Shown here: piece by piece, positions 1 to 12,500 of the stretch | Layout: every line of letters begins with the position of its first letter | Position numbering within the stretch: position 1 is the first letter of the stretch | Assembly (NCBI RefSeq): GCF_001949145.1 | Contig: NW_019091436.1 | Location: 1,101,006 to 1,165,005 of the forward strand | Reading direction: 5' to 3' | From: Acanthaster planci | Taxonomy: Eukaryota > Echinodermata > Asteroidea > Valvatida > Acanthasteridae | Length of the DNA stretch: 64,000 bases | The notes under the pieces: generated by a model | Databases searched by the model: none | What the model saw: the letters and a program-made list of their open reading frames with translations, nothing else | What the model was told of the DNA's origin: nothing | Program-made: the position numbers and the translations under genes

Positions 1-1354
1 ATAAGGCTGCAGGCCTGGCTGAAATACTCGGGCGTCAGTGAAGGTCACCTGTCAACTTACAGTAGTGCCTGAAGATTACTTTGTGCGGCTATAAACGACC
101 GTTAAATGAAATGATGAATTTTTGAAGGATTTTGAAAATGGAAAATATTAGTCATGCCAGCCCAGCATCATCAACATTGAAAAATGCCCCAGCATGAAGT
201 GGTTTAAGTTAAACATCTTGTGGTTCAATCTGAGACAGGTTGACTGCTGATGAACTTGTGATGGACTTCTGAGGACCTGAGTGTGTTACACAATGTCCTT
301 GCTGCAATAGCAGTCTGTACATCAAAAGTCCTCACAAGTCTAGCACTAGCCATCCAGTCACTGGCTATCCCAGTGAAGTGTGGCAGAAGCATTCCTTTGG
401 CATTATTCACCCTGTTAATAATGACTGGTCATGCGACTGGACCAGGGAAAGGACCAGTGATGGACTTTGACTATGTTCTCACCTGAAATCACAATAGTGC
501 AGACCTCCCAACCCCTCCCGATTTTGCAGAAAATTTCCGCTTTTTCACTTCCATTCCCATTTTGCTCCTAAAATTTCTGCCAAATCGCAATTTTGACATG
601 CCTATGTGTTACCGGAAGCTGACCATGTAATCTTGTGCATGTACCGTAATCCAACTCATCTGACTTACCCGAATAGTCAATGCAGTGCACGTTGCATGAG
701 CCATGCCCGTGGTGCACCCTCTTTTGATGCATTCCAGCTTTGAGATGGATGTGGTACATGGACATAATACCGAAATTGTTCATGGACAAAAATGCCCTCT
801 ATCAACAAGTTACATTGTAACTAACACTGTATAAGTTTCGCAGTGCCCAGTTTCACTTATAGCCACAGTTATGAACGTTTGAATCCAAGACTAAGCACTA
901 CTGTGAAATCAACCAAGATCATGTCAAGTGTGCAAGCACCACACAGTGAATTTCACGGTGAATCGACACATTCCATAGATAAAAATTATTGCGGACCATT
1001 TCAGATTATGTAAACTGTTGTTGAAATCAAAATTTTATGGAATCAGTGAGTACGTGCAGCACTGTACATTTATCACGGATACAGATTCAGATTGTTTACA
1101 ATACAGCACTGATTTTCACTTGTTCTAGGTAATACGGAGAATATTCTTATTTTTCATGAAAAATTCCGAATTTTGGGAGGATTTCAAATTCTTAAAAGCT
1201 AATGTCTGGAGGTCTGCATGATGGTCTGCAGTCGTAGAAAAAAAAAGGAAATTAAAAATGGGGACATGAGTGAAACATTTGGAGAAAGTTCTTAGTAAGT
1301 TGTTAATAACCTTAAAATGTTAATAACCTTCAAAAATTGGTTTGCTTCACACAG
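1..1354. other. 5' flank or upstream intron of the first gene, no supported exon
   Basis: I see no exon here that has both a splice border and an open frame that joins downstream exons. A 67-codon frame at 283-486 exists on the plus strand and a 61-codon frame opposite to it, but neither has a recognisable domain. The first gene may begin left of the window, so this stretch may be intronic. Confidence 0.4.
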
Positions 1355-1387
1355 CCCGAGGAGAAGCATCCCAACCATCGTCCGTAG

Positions 1388-1687
1388 CAGCATCACCAAC
1401 ATGCCAAACAGAAACCAGCAGCATTGGAGCAGCATCAACTACAGGCAGCCGAGTCAGTTTACCAACCAGCTGCAGCGACAACAACACCTTCAGCGGCAGC
1501 AGCAACAACAGCAGCAAGTGCTTCAGCATTGCCAGCAGGTGCTCATTCGACAACAGCAGCAGTTTTGGCAACAACGACAGATTCTCCTACAACAGCAACG
1601 GCAGCAGCAGCGACAACAGTACTTGCAGCAGCAACACCAATATCAACTCCAGCGTCAGTTCCAGCAGCAAGCTGGCAGGAGCTGGAG
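1388..1687 (+). CDS. Candidate CAG-rich exon (Ala/Thr/Gln-rich) of the large low-complexity protein
   Basis: The stretch is dominated by CAG/CAA/GCA triplets and is open in several frames. In one frame it starts after the AG at 1386-1387, reads a short Gln/His/Ala segment and then a long Ala-Thr-Ser-Pro segment, and ends at GAG|GTGGTA. That end is phase 0, and the next exon (from 2073) also starts in phase 0. The poly-Gln frame meets TAG at 1692-1694. The Ser/Asn frame runs to a better donor at 1721 (GTGAGT) but joins the next exon out of phase. The exon may also be 5' untranslated, because a strong ATG follows at 2097. Confidence 0.35.
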
Positions 1688-2072
1688 GTGGTAGTTCCAA
1701 CAACCAACTAACAGAAAAGGGGTGAGTGTGGTCTCCTTCTCCAGGTTTTTGTTAAATTTGTGTAAGCACCCACTTCCGCTGCTCTATGAAGCTAACTGAG
1801 ATGCAGCCATACCAGTTTGAAAATTTACACTTCAGCAAATGTACATGAACCCGTATGAGCATGTGGTGAGTTCTCTCCTCAGGGACGTTATTGTATGTAA
1901 AAACCATATTATCTTTTGTTATTGCTCGAACCAGATTCCTTTGTTTTGTCCCAGCTTTCGCTCTATTAACCCAGATATACCGGCATACATCAGTTTGTTT
2001 AATTGTACCTTCATCAGGGGTATCAAGCCACAGCTCATCACATCTACGGCCAATCAAGATATTTCATTACAG

Positions 2073-2196
2073 TCACTAAAACCAGAGCAGGTCAAGATGG
2101 CCCACGAAAATAGAACAAGATCACCTTCTAACCTGTTGCAAGTCGTCAACCAACAGTTGAATCCAGTCAAGACCCATCCAGTCACCTCTAAGAAAG
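2073..2196 (+). CDS. Exon of the large low-complexity protein, with a possible start codon
   Basis: The acceptor is a pyrimidine-rich stretch ending in TTACAG at 2072, and the donor AAAG|GTAAGC follows 2196. The exon is open in one frame and ends in phase 1, which matches the next exon. It contains ATG at 2097 with A at -3 and G at +4, so translation may begin here with MAHENRTRSPSNLL. If the upstream CAG-rich exon is coding, this ATG is internal. Confidence 0.55.
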
Positions 2197-2578
2197 GTAA
2201 GCTTTTCGGTGTTTCAGGTCACAGTTGAATGAAGAATGAAAGAGATGTACATGTATGGATCCAAGACAGGCGATTTGTTGGTGTGCACGTAGGTACTGGC
2301 ACAAGGTAGAGAAGTTTTCAGGAGTTTTTGGAGCACAGGTATACCTGTGCTTTTACTACTTACCCAACTCAAACAGGGAAAAACTTGGCTGAGCTTATTC
2401 TAAGCATGGAACACTTGGATTTGTCTTTGTCACCAGTCAATTACTAGCATGAGTAAGTTACCCAACTAGAAGAGGTGTCTTTGATATGACGTTGCCCTGC
2501 TAGGGACTGCTCTGTCAATTTGGAACCGTTGTTTTTTATTGTTCAAATTTCTGTGTAATTCAATTCCCCTCTGTGTAG

Positions 2579-5500
2579 AGTCCTGTTTGTTGTCGTGTTC
2601 CATCAATGCTGCTCGGGATCCAAGAATCAGAAGGCTTCACAACCAACCAACACCGCCATCCTCATCACAAGCAGGCCCTCAAAAGACATCTCTGCAGACT
2701 GCAGTGAGCTCGTCTCCTGCTGAAAGCACACCGTTAGCCCAGAAGGAAGCTCTAGAGACTGCTCCTTGTGCAACGCAGAACAGCTCAAGTGCACCAGTCA
2801 CGTCAAGAAAGCCTCCAAGTCTGAGCAACCGACCAGCCAAGTCCATCCTTAAAGGAGGCCAAAATCCAACATCATTTGTCACAGTTGATTCAGAGAATAG
2901 GCCAAGCAGCCCTCCATGTGAGCAGACCTTGAGTGGCTCCTCAGATGCATCAAGGAAGGTGAAAATCAGTCTGTCACAGTATAAAGGGAAAGCTGATCCC
3001 AGGTCAAAGGTGCCCCCTGACAAAGTTGAAATAGGCAGAGAGGAAGGCCAGCCCAAAAGTTCATGTACAGGGATGTGCAAAGTGGAACCCAGTGCAGATA
3101 TTAAACAAATTGTGTTTCTGCCCCCACATCAAAATATCAAAATTACCCTCAGTGGAGACTCAGTAAGAAGTATTTTGCTTCCGGAAAAGCAAAACCGTAA
3201 GGATAAGCCAGACAGTGAAGATTTGGATGCTGTTGGAATGAACATGAATGGTGCAGATGAGCAAGAACCTGGGAGAACTTCAACTGATCATGCTTTACCT
3301 TCAGGGAAGCCAGCCTTAAAACTGCAAAATGGCAATAAAAAGGATTTGAGGATGGTTGTTGACCAGAGCTCCCCTCAATCCAGTGCTCCTTCATCTGAGG
3401 CAAATAATCTCCTAGCTACTCAGCCGAACCTAGTTATCACCATTCCAAGAGACGGCTCAGGGGAATCAACACCCAGTGACATGACAGAAACTGGAGTTGT
3501 ACCAAATGACAGACAGCTCACAGATGATACAGCCACTACCACAGTAACAACATTTCCCGAGAGCAGAGAGGTGAGCCTGGAAACCTCTATAACCCTTACA
3601 CAACTTGAGCTTGAGGATTCCATTTTCAACCTCACAGCAGATGCCGTGGGGAACACCACAGCAGAGGAGACTCACAAAAGGGAACATCTTAACAAGCTGT
3701 CTCCCAATTCCATCAGTCGGCGACTCCAAAGCATCAAGTATGAACTTGAAGCATTCTGGTCAGAATTGCGCAAGTTGGACATGCCAGATGAGCTACAAGT
3801 GGATGAGGCACTTCCCACTGACCCACGCAGATGTAATTTGCACAACAGTAGAAAATTAACGCAGAATGGAGAGTTTGGTGAAAATGATCTTACTGCTTGG
3901 GCGGCTAATGATATTCTGGCAGACATTACGTCAGAGCTCTCTGCCTGCTTAAACTCAACTAGGGTACTAAAGGAGGAGCAGAGCCAAGTATCAGAGTGTT
4001 TGTCAAAGCACCTTCCAAAATTTTCAAAGCTAAGAGGAATGGCAATGAGCCCAAGGATGAACGGCAGTTCACCACAGGAGTCATCCAACAAGCTGAGCTC
4101 CATAAATGAATTCATATCAGGGCTTCGTGAAGAATTTTGCCGAAGAGTAGAGGATATCTGTTTCAGTGCAGCTGACTATTCAAGTCCAGAGAAGGTGGTT
4201 GAAGTCAGAGCAGAGTCTGAAAGTTCTGTCCATTCCTTGGACAAAGATCTCGTGAAGAAAATCCAGCAAATGCTAACAGCTGCTCGTGCCCAGGCTTCTT
4301 TGGTGCAGGAGAACTCTAAAGAACCTGAAGGAACAGTTAAAATTGAAAAGGCGAGTGAAAACACAGCTACTCTGGAATTGAAAACAAACTACAGCCTGAA
4401 CACTAACTTATCTCTCCTTTCATCCAAGGAGAAAGTAACCAAAGAAGTCGAGATGGCAGAAGTTGGGGTGGAGAGTTCATCTTCACCTTTGAAGGAGAAA
4501 CCTGAAAAATCCATGGAGACAGAAAAAGGGAAAGAGGTCCAGGTGAAAGGAAAATCAAGGTCTTCAGTACCCGAGAGGAAAAGTGCCAGTTCCTCCCCAC
4601 AGGCATCCCCTGACAGCTGTAAATGGGGAAAATTCAAAATGAAGCTGTGGGGTAAGCGGCCCACCAAGCAGCGTAAGATCATGAAGGCCACTTGGATAAA
4701 AGTAGAAAAGCCAAAGCCATCATCAGAAGTGTCCACCGAACTCTCAACAAAAGCAGAGTGTGACACCACCTCAGATGACACTAAAGACCCAGTGGTGAAG
4801 GAAGATGACAGAGATGGTGACACAGAGGAATGCAAGGAGCGCAAACTCAGTGTCTCCGAGGAGCAGGCAGTGGAAGAAATGTGTGCCAAGCTGTTAGGTG
4901 ATGAGAAGGCTTTGTCTGAAGAGAAGCTCGCCGTCACAGGAACAATTCCTACTCTTCTGAATCGCACCACAAGTCATGCTTCATCAGTTGCCAAGCGTTC
5001 CTCTAGTGGACCCGCAAGCTTGAAGACTGCTGCTGGGTTTAGTCGGCCACAGGGCCAGGTAAAACAAGGAGTGGTTCTCCAGCCTGGTCAGTATCAGCCT
5101 CCATATAACCCACAAGGGCATGTGAACCCAGTGAAAGCTCAGTCGCAGCAATCTCAGGCAGTTCATGCTACTGGGCAGTACAGCTTGAACGGTGCATCAT
5201 GTCAGGGATACTTTCAGCAGCATCCAAGCCACCCCAACTTGCAGCTACCAGGCTACGTGCAACAACAGGTTCCATCGAACTTTCTATCAAGTTGCCAGCA
5301 GAACCCTAATTCCATTCAGCAACAGTATGCCAATTATGGATATGGCAGTGGTTCAGCACAAGGGATGACAAGCGTGAGACCTCCCATTGTCAGCTCAGAG
5401 ATGAGACATTGGCATAGCGGTGTTGGACCCTTGCAGACCAATACAGGTGTTGGACCTGCCAATATGGGACCACGACCTACTAGCATGGGACCAGAACATA

Positions 5501-8500
5501 GCAATATGGGACTTGGTCCTAACAACTTGGCACCTGGCCCTAAGAACACGGGACTAGGCCCTAACAATATGGGACCGGGCCCTAACAGTATGGGACCTGG
5601 CCCTAACAACATGGGACTTTGTGTTAATAACATTGGTACTGGACCTGCCAGCATTGGACAAAGACCTACCAATATGACTCCTGGACCCAATAACATGGGA
5701 TCTGGCCCTAATAACATAGGTCCTGGATCAAATAACATGGGGCAGGGAATTACCAACAGCATAGGACAAGGGTCTACCAATGTGGGACCAGGACCTGGCA
5801 GTATCATCCCAGGACCACGTAACATGGGGAGTGGCCCTATCAACAGGATGCCAGGACCTACCAACACTGTACCAGGACCTAGCAGTATCGTCCCAGGACC
5901 TAGTAACATGGGGAGCAGCCCTATCAATAGGATGCCAGGACCTACTAACATGGGACCTGGACATCACTTCTTTGGACCTGGGGCTTACAATTCAGGGCCT
6001 AATAATTTTGGATATGGCTCAAACTATATGAGCCCTGGACCTAACAGCATGGGACCAGGAGCAAACAACATCGGTGCTGGACCAAACAGTGTGGGCCCCA
6101 GCCCAAGCAGAGGACCTGGACCAAACAACCTGGCTCCTGGAACCTACAACATTGGACCAGGAGCTTACAACATGGATTCTGTTCCTTGTAATGCAGGACC
6201 AAGGCTTAATCAGCCAGTGAGACAGCAGCCACCAGTACCTGGGTTAGACTGTGAAGGTAGGCAAGAGTTTTACTTGGCTTTGAACGACAGTACAGCATAT
6301 GAATATGTCTTTAATTTCAATGTTTACTACTCGCACATGTATTTCACAACTCAGTTAATGTTTACCGATCCTGTAGATCTAACTACTGCCAATAGTGCTA
6401 CAGTAGACGCCATTTATATGACTAATCAGGAACTCCCAAATACTGACATTTCTCACTGTGCAACAAAATCTGGGTCTGAATCCAGAGCAGGCATTAGAAA
6501 GGATGACATAGTGACTGAAAATAATATCTTTACAGGTGTAAATACAGGGTTAGCAGTATGTGAGGACTTGGTGGACAACACATATCATGGTAAGAGCTCA
6601 GAAGCTCATGTTGGACAATGTGATTCAGAACTAACCGATCATTCAGAATCCAGAGATACTTTGGTGGTAGTAAAACAGGTTAGCTTTCAGGAACCTGAAG
6701 AAAATGCCCATGTACCTGTTTCAGAGGCTTTGGTTCCAGTTCCTTCTCCCTTTTTAAGACCAAGAGTGTTAGAAGCAACTGACAAATGCTGTGCAAGAAG
6801 TCTTGAAACTTCAGTTGAACCAGTTGAAGGCAAGGTGGTTGGGAGTAAAACTAGTCCAGAAGGTAGCATGGAAATCTGCATCTTTGAAGCTGCTGTTCCG
6901 CAGTTCTCTGAAACTTGCATTATAGAAGATGCTAAGGTTAGTGCTTCTCTAAAACTTACCAAGATGTTAGATGTCAAAGAGGTCTCCCCAAAAGTTGCTG
7001 AGGAGGACAAAGGTGGACAGCTCAATTCATATATTGTTTCTCGCCTGGAACAACAGGATGTTAGAGCTCCTTCTGAAATGTCTGGGACGATGATTGATAA
7101 TCTTGATGAAAGCAGTACCCTTTTAGACTCTCGAAGAAAAAGCAGCAGTACTGAGAAGCAGACTGAAAGTGATAAATCACCCAGGGAATCTGAGAGTTTT
7201 TTCCTTGCTTTGTTGGAAGTGGTGCAGTGGAGAGTTTTCTTGACATCAAGAAACAAAACCAGACAGCAAATGTAGATGACTCCTCTGTGTCTGTCCAAGC
7301 TAAGGGTTTATTAGTTATTGGCAAAGCTGGGGAAGAAGCCTCTGGGAAAACAAACCCTCTGAATTTCAAAGAAGGCAGTTATCAGGTGTCAGAGCCAAGG
7401 GATAATGACCAGAAGAAGATCCATATTAATAAGTTAGACTCTCGTAAAGATGGTTTGGCAGTTTGCCCCCAGTCTACCACTGAAAGCTGTGAAAGCTGTC
7501 CTGAAATCAGAGGGAAGGATTCTGATGAATCCAGTGAGTTACTGAGCTATCTACCTCAGGGTGTTGAGAGGGGTATCATGAACACCTTCCTTGATGATAC
7601 AGAGAGCTGGAAGAAGCAGAAAGGGGCACTTATTCATTGCAAAGTATTTTCCAAGGTGGAAACCTCCACTGTAACTAAATGCCAGAAGTCAAAACCAAGA
7701 ATAGTTGAGCTGTCCACTGACACAGATTCAGATACATGTAATGCTCAAAGTCAGATGGTTATAAAGTCACCTGTAAAGATGAGATTGGCACTCCAGAACA
7801 CCAGAGTCAACACAGAAAGGCTTCACTTCTCTGGAAAATCTGATGGCAAGTCCGACTTCCCTGAAGGCAGTACACTGCTTTGTCCACGTTCCAGACTAGC
7901 AGCAACGAATATGTTGAGCCCAGTTCCTACGTCTTCAGTGTCAAGTGGAATATCAAAGCAGGCATCGCTTCCATCTCAGCCAGCGAAAGGGGAAGATCAC
8001 AGTACCTGTGTGCATGACAGAGAGAGAATTGAGACTGGCCCAAGCAGTGTTCCAGTATCTCCAACCTACCCCAAGTCCAAAACTACTGCTAGTCATCCCA
8101 GCACCATCTATAACACCACACGGCCAGGCAAGCAGGTGGTAACATTTGTGTCAACGGAAGATCTACTTTCTCCAATAAGGCCACCAATTTGCGTAAAGTT
8201 AAGTGCAAGGTCACCAAACAGTCAAACTGTAGTGCACACATCTGGACCTGTCAACTTGGATCCAGTTAATCAAGATGCAGAGGGTACAATATTGTGTCAT
8301 ACTGGGTGTTCTTTTGGTAAATCAGCTCAGTCTCATGAGGCTTCTACACTTGGATCACCTAACTCTAGATTGATTCCAGGAACCCATCCCATCCGGACTG
8401 TCACAAGACCTATGGAGGGCTGGACAGCTAGTCATGAATGCCGTTTCCACCCTCTGCATCTCGAGTCGTTCAGATTGTTTACCTAAGCCCCAAAGATGAG

Positions 8501-9544
8501 CCATCTTATAGTTCCAAGAGGGTCAGTGTGACAGTCAAAGGAAGTCCAATCACAAGCTTTTCTCCAGGCAAAGGAAAACTGAAGCTCAACATGCCCAAGA
8601 GGAAACCACTGGCTTGGTCTGATGGTAGTCCTTATGGGTGTAAAGTAATTCCTGGAGACCTGCTTGATGGGTGCAGTTTGCCTGAAAAGTCTGAGAGCAT
8701 CACTCCTCCAGGAGACACTGGAGATGCCAAGAACTCAATGCTGCCCTCACCAGTAAGCAGTAGGACCTTGAACCCAATGAACCAGTCTCTTTCATGAGAT
8801 GATGAAGGTGCTGAAAAGACAGTAAGGTATCCAGAAGCAAAGTCTATGTTGTCTGAAGGGAAACTCAAAGAGAAGAACAGACAAGCCAGGAACCACTCAC
8901 TGATTTCAGGACAAAGTGATTCCAGTGTCAGGAAGCCAGACAAGGCACCATCAGCTACTCATTGCAGCAGCAATACTCTCCCATTCCCAGGAGGTTGCCA
9001 GCATCCTCGAAAGTCAGCAAGAGGAAAAACCAAGCCAGAGAGTGGCAGTGGAAATTACAGTGTGGAACACGTACCTGGGCAGGGTCTTAAGTCCTCCCAG
9101 AGTGACAAATTGGACCTTCCAGCAGACTTCGAGCATCTCGTCGAAGAGGTGACTGCAAAGCTCATCAAAGTGAGAGAACAGTTTAGTGGAGGTCGCTCTT
9201 GTGATCAGAAAGTTGTTCAGCCTGGAATCCAAGATGACATTGGCAAACTGCAGCAGCAGCCTGGTTTGTATCATTCCAACCCAACTTACAAAACCTCAAA
9301 ACCATGCTGCCTGACAGTGAACCCTGCAGGCAATAGTGTACTGGGCGAACCTGGGGCATCCCTCTCACTGATTGGGACTCCAGACCCCCACTCAGACCCA
9401 AGTTCATCCTCTACACCAAAGCGGAGACTGGCTGACTGGCCCCTGAGAAGCAGCCCCAGCAAGTGTTCAAGAACCTTAGCCAGCCCCCAAGACCACCGAG
9501 TGGGTGATGTACAAGATAGCCCGATTGTTGCTGGCCACTCCGAG
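2579..9544 (+). CDS. Giant exon of an unrecognised large Ser/Pro/Gln-rich protein (frame-broken)
   Basis: This single exon of about 7 kb starts after CTGTGTAG and ends at GAG|GTAAAC in phase 0. Its first frame is open to 7275 and encodes an early basic motif (RDPRIRRL), acidic and Ser-rich linkers, a short region that may form a helix (about 3,720-3,790), a Lys-rich patch near 4,620-4,710, a Gln-rich stretch, and then the Gly-Pro-Asn-Met repeat. The protein-like reading continues in another frame from about 7194 to 8486 and in a third from 8438. A TGA at 8795-8797 then interrupts otherwise continuous coding-like sequence to 9544. No zinc finger, kinase, helicase or other standard domain is visible. 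Composition suggests a disordered nuclear or RNA-processing scaffold, but this is only inference. It may be an intact gene with sequence errors or a decaying one. Confidence 0.6.
5420..6180 (+). repeat. Coding Gly-Pro-Asn-Met repeat (about 760 bp)
   Basis: The translated frame repeats a degenerate six-residue unit of the form G-P-x-P-N-N/S-M, for example GPGPNNMGPGPNSMGPG. It runs for roughly 40 units without a stop, with substitutions to Ile, Val, Ser and Arg. The minus strand of the same DNA is also open over about 200 codons, as expected for a short-unit coding repeat, and should not be read as a gene. Confidence 0.85.
7197..7202 (+). other. Probable frame slip at a T6 run in the giant exon
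   Basis: The first frame ends at 7275, while the coding-like continuation is open from 7194 in the next frame. One extra T in the six-T run would join the two without a stop. A very short intron is unlikely because no suitable donor and acceptor fit inside the 82-bp overlap. Confidence 0.6.
8438..8486 (+). other. Second frame slip in the giant exon, near TTCCACCC
   Basis: The second frame stops at 8486 and the third opens at 8438 directly after a TGA. One missing C in the C-rich run near 8450 would join them. The direction (one base missing) is the same as at 7197, as expected for homopolymer undercalls. Confidence 0.55.
8795..8797 (+). other. In-frame TGA in the giant exon
   Basis: The same frame is coding-like before (ending NQSLS) and after (DDEGAEKT) the stop. 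TCA-TGA-GAT would read Ser-Arg-Asp if the codon were CGA, so a CpG to TpG change is the simplest explanation. Sequencing error or true decay cannot be separated here. Confidence 0.55.
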
Positions 9545-12500
9545 GTAAACTGCCCTGCAGTTCCAGTCAACACTCTGCACCACTGTTGTTGCACGCTGCT
9601 TACATAATCTTTTGTAACGGAGTTCTTTGTTAACACATGTTGCAGTAATTATTACCGCCACCATGTTCACTTTGAATGCTCATTTCTGCACCTTTGTATA
9701 CGTAAACAGTTGTTGACTAACATTAAAGATACCTCAGCCCTACAATAGAAATCTTACCCATCCTTTCAAGTATGTAATCCGTTCTATGTCTCAAAATTTT
9801 CAAGAGTTCAAACTCTTGTGTCCTTCCTATATGGTTGGACTAAGCAGTGACTGTTTGGTACTCAGATGGATGGTTGGACTAAGCAGTGACTGTTTGGTAC
9901 TCAGATGGATGGTTTTACTAAGCAGTGACTGTTTGGTACTCAGATGTACAGTTGAACCAATCAGTGACTGTTTGGAACTCAGATGGACGGTTGGACTAAT
10001 CAGTGACTGTTTGGTACTCAGATGGACGGTTGGACTAATCAGTGACTGTTTGGTACTCAGATGGACGGTTGGACTAAGCAGTGACTGTTTGGTACTCAGA
10101 TGGTTGGAACTAAGAAGTGACTGTTTGGTACTCAAATGGATGGTTGGACTAAGCAGTGACTGTTTGGTACTCGGATGGTTGGACTAAGCAGTGACTGTTT
10201 GATACTCAGATGGATGGTTGGACTAAGCAGTGACTGGTACTCAGATGGACGGTTGGACTAAGCAGTGACTGTTTGGTACTTGGATGGTTGGACTAAGTAG
10301 TGACTGTTTTGTACTCAGATGGACAATTGGACTAATCAGTGACTGTTTGGTTCTCAGATGGACGGTTGGACTAAGCAGCGACTGTTTGGTACTCAGATGG
10401 ACGGTTGGACTAAGCACTGATCGTTTGGTACTCAGATGGACGGTTGGACTAAGCAGTGATCGTTTGGTACTCGGATGGTTGGACTAAGCAGTGACTGTTT
10501 GGTACTCAGATGGACAGTTGGACTAAGCAGTGACCGTTTGGTACTTAGATGGTTGGACAAAGCAGTGACCGTTTAGTACTCAGAATGGACGGTTGGACTA
10601 CGCAGTGACTGTTTGGTACTCAGGTGTACAGACCCAGAGGATTGGAGGAAATCCCAGAACAATTGACATAGTTGCTTTATTGGTTTGTTTAAAATGTAGT
10701 TCACTGCATAATTTTGAAATGTACTTTTTTCTTTAAATGCTGTTGAAGTGGAGTGGATATCAACTTACTGACTTCCATTGATCTGTTTCAATTTTGTGGG
10801 TCTTGCAAAATTAAACTCTAAGCAGCCACATTATTAAAATCATAATACACATCACAGTTTGAGAAAAGAAGTTTTTCTTGCCCAGGTTTGAATAGCAAGC
10901 ATACATGTATCTACTAAGCCAAATTTTGATATTTGGAAAATGGCATTCTATGTTTCATAACCATTTTTTGTTCATTCTCAACTTGCCATCTTCACAGAAG
11001 ATACCCCTAGTAAGTACATGTATAACCTGTGATAGTCTTCCCATTCATAGCCCATTGTAGTCTCACCATTCATTTCCATAGGGTTTTAACCTTTGGACCC
11101 TAAGGATTTGTGGTTTTTCTTGGAGCCAGTGATGTGATTGACGTCATCCTTTCTTTTTGCTTTGAACACAAAGCAAAGATTTCAGCGTGGATCGCTGACC
11201 TCCCCCTCCCGTTTTGCTGTATGTGGTGCTGGGGAAAAAACCATTTCATCATCCTCAGTTATAGTATGTTTTGTTTGCTGTAGCTTAGCTTTGCATTCAC
11301 ACCTAACAAAGCAGTTTGGCAAGCTTTGCTGTCGTTCAGCTTGGTTGATGGAACAAAATTGTCCAAACTAGACAATGCTTGACGTGGTTGATTCTAACGC
11401 TTTTTAACCAGACATCTCTATGTAGTACTTTATTTGCGCATATTTTCTGAACGATCCACACATCAGCACTGGAGGGCTTCTGCCGCAAAAGTTTCGGGCG
11501 TAGACTTAAAAATGTTACATTCTTGCACTAGTTATATTATCCCAAGTTTTGTTACCATGACGTGATTAACTCACAGACATTGTAACTATGTGTACATGTA
11601 CATGTACCTGTGTTTCATTTATCAAGATAATCATCTTATACATATGCATGTACATACCTTCACACAAAGGTTTTGACTCCATTCTTAAACTCAAGAGGGT
11701 GCTGCATACCTGTAGCCAGGATGTGAGAGCAAGTGAAGGTCACTTGCATATCACTGAGTTTTTCAAACAGGTTTTTGCTCTGACTAGATCACTTTGAGAG
11801 AGAAGTGAAAATGACTTGTCTCTAGTCCATCAATTATGTTTGAGATATCAATTGGAGGGGTCCAGAGACCAGACAAGTAGGGGAAAAATACAGAATTTTC
11901 ACTTGGTCGTGCAGTAGTTTAAGACTTATGTCAAGGAAGTGGAGAAATGTCTGCACAGTGGCTGTGCAACAGTGGACATTTTAATGTAGCACTTACCGGT
12001 GGCAGTGCGCAGAAGTCTGGGTATCAGACATGGACGTGTGAAAAAGAGCAAGATCATAGACATTTTTTAGATAAGGCTGCTGAGCACTTTTTTTTTTGTA
12101 GTTTCTGTAATTTGTTTTTAACCAAGCCAGAATGAATGCCTCCTGCTTTAACCAAACAACCTGTTTTGTTTTGTTTTTCTTTGCCTTTAATAACAGCTTA
12201 TTGTTGGCCTCACACAGGTGAAAACAATTTATTCTCTGTTGTGTGAAACAGTTTTGCAGAGTTGTCATGTTACCTGCTGCAAATCACATCACTGTTTGGT
12301 CCACGTGTCAGTTGTCATGTAAGAGGATGAAAGGCTATAAATAGCACAAAAGGAATGCTTTCACCAGGGCTTGATGGAACAACTACATTGTAGGGACTTG
12401 ACAGTGGAAAATTGGAACTGTCTTGCAGTGGCTTGATAACAACTCTGCTTTACTGTGTATTTAGAAAGTTCCTGACCTGTATGAATACTGTCCAAGCTTT

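Noticed and set aside
225-486. Overlapping short frames on both strands near the window start
   Set aside because: No domain, no splice signals and no continuation. The hydrophobic plus-strand frame was considered as a membrane peptide but has nothing else in its favour.
5334-5951. 205-codon frame on the minus strand
   Set aside because: It is the complement of the coding Gly-Pro-Asn-Met repeat. Its regular pattern reflects the short DNA unit.
9786-10487. Open frames of 133, 102 and 67 codons on both strands
   Set aside because: They come from the 39-bp minisatellite, whose period is a multiple of three. There are no splice borders or domain.
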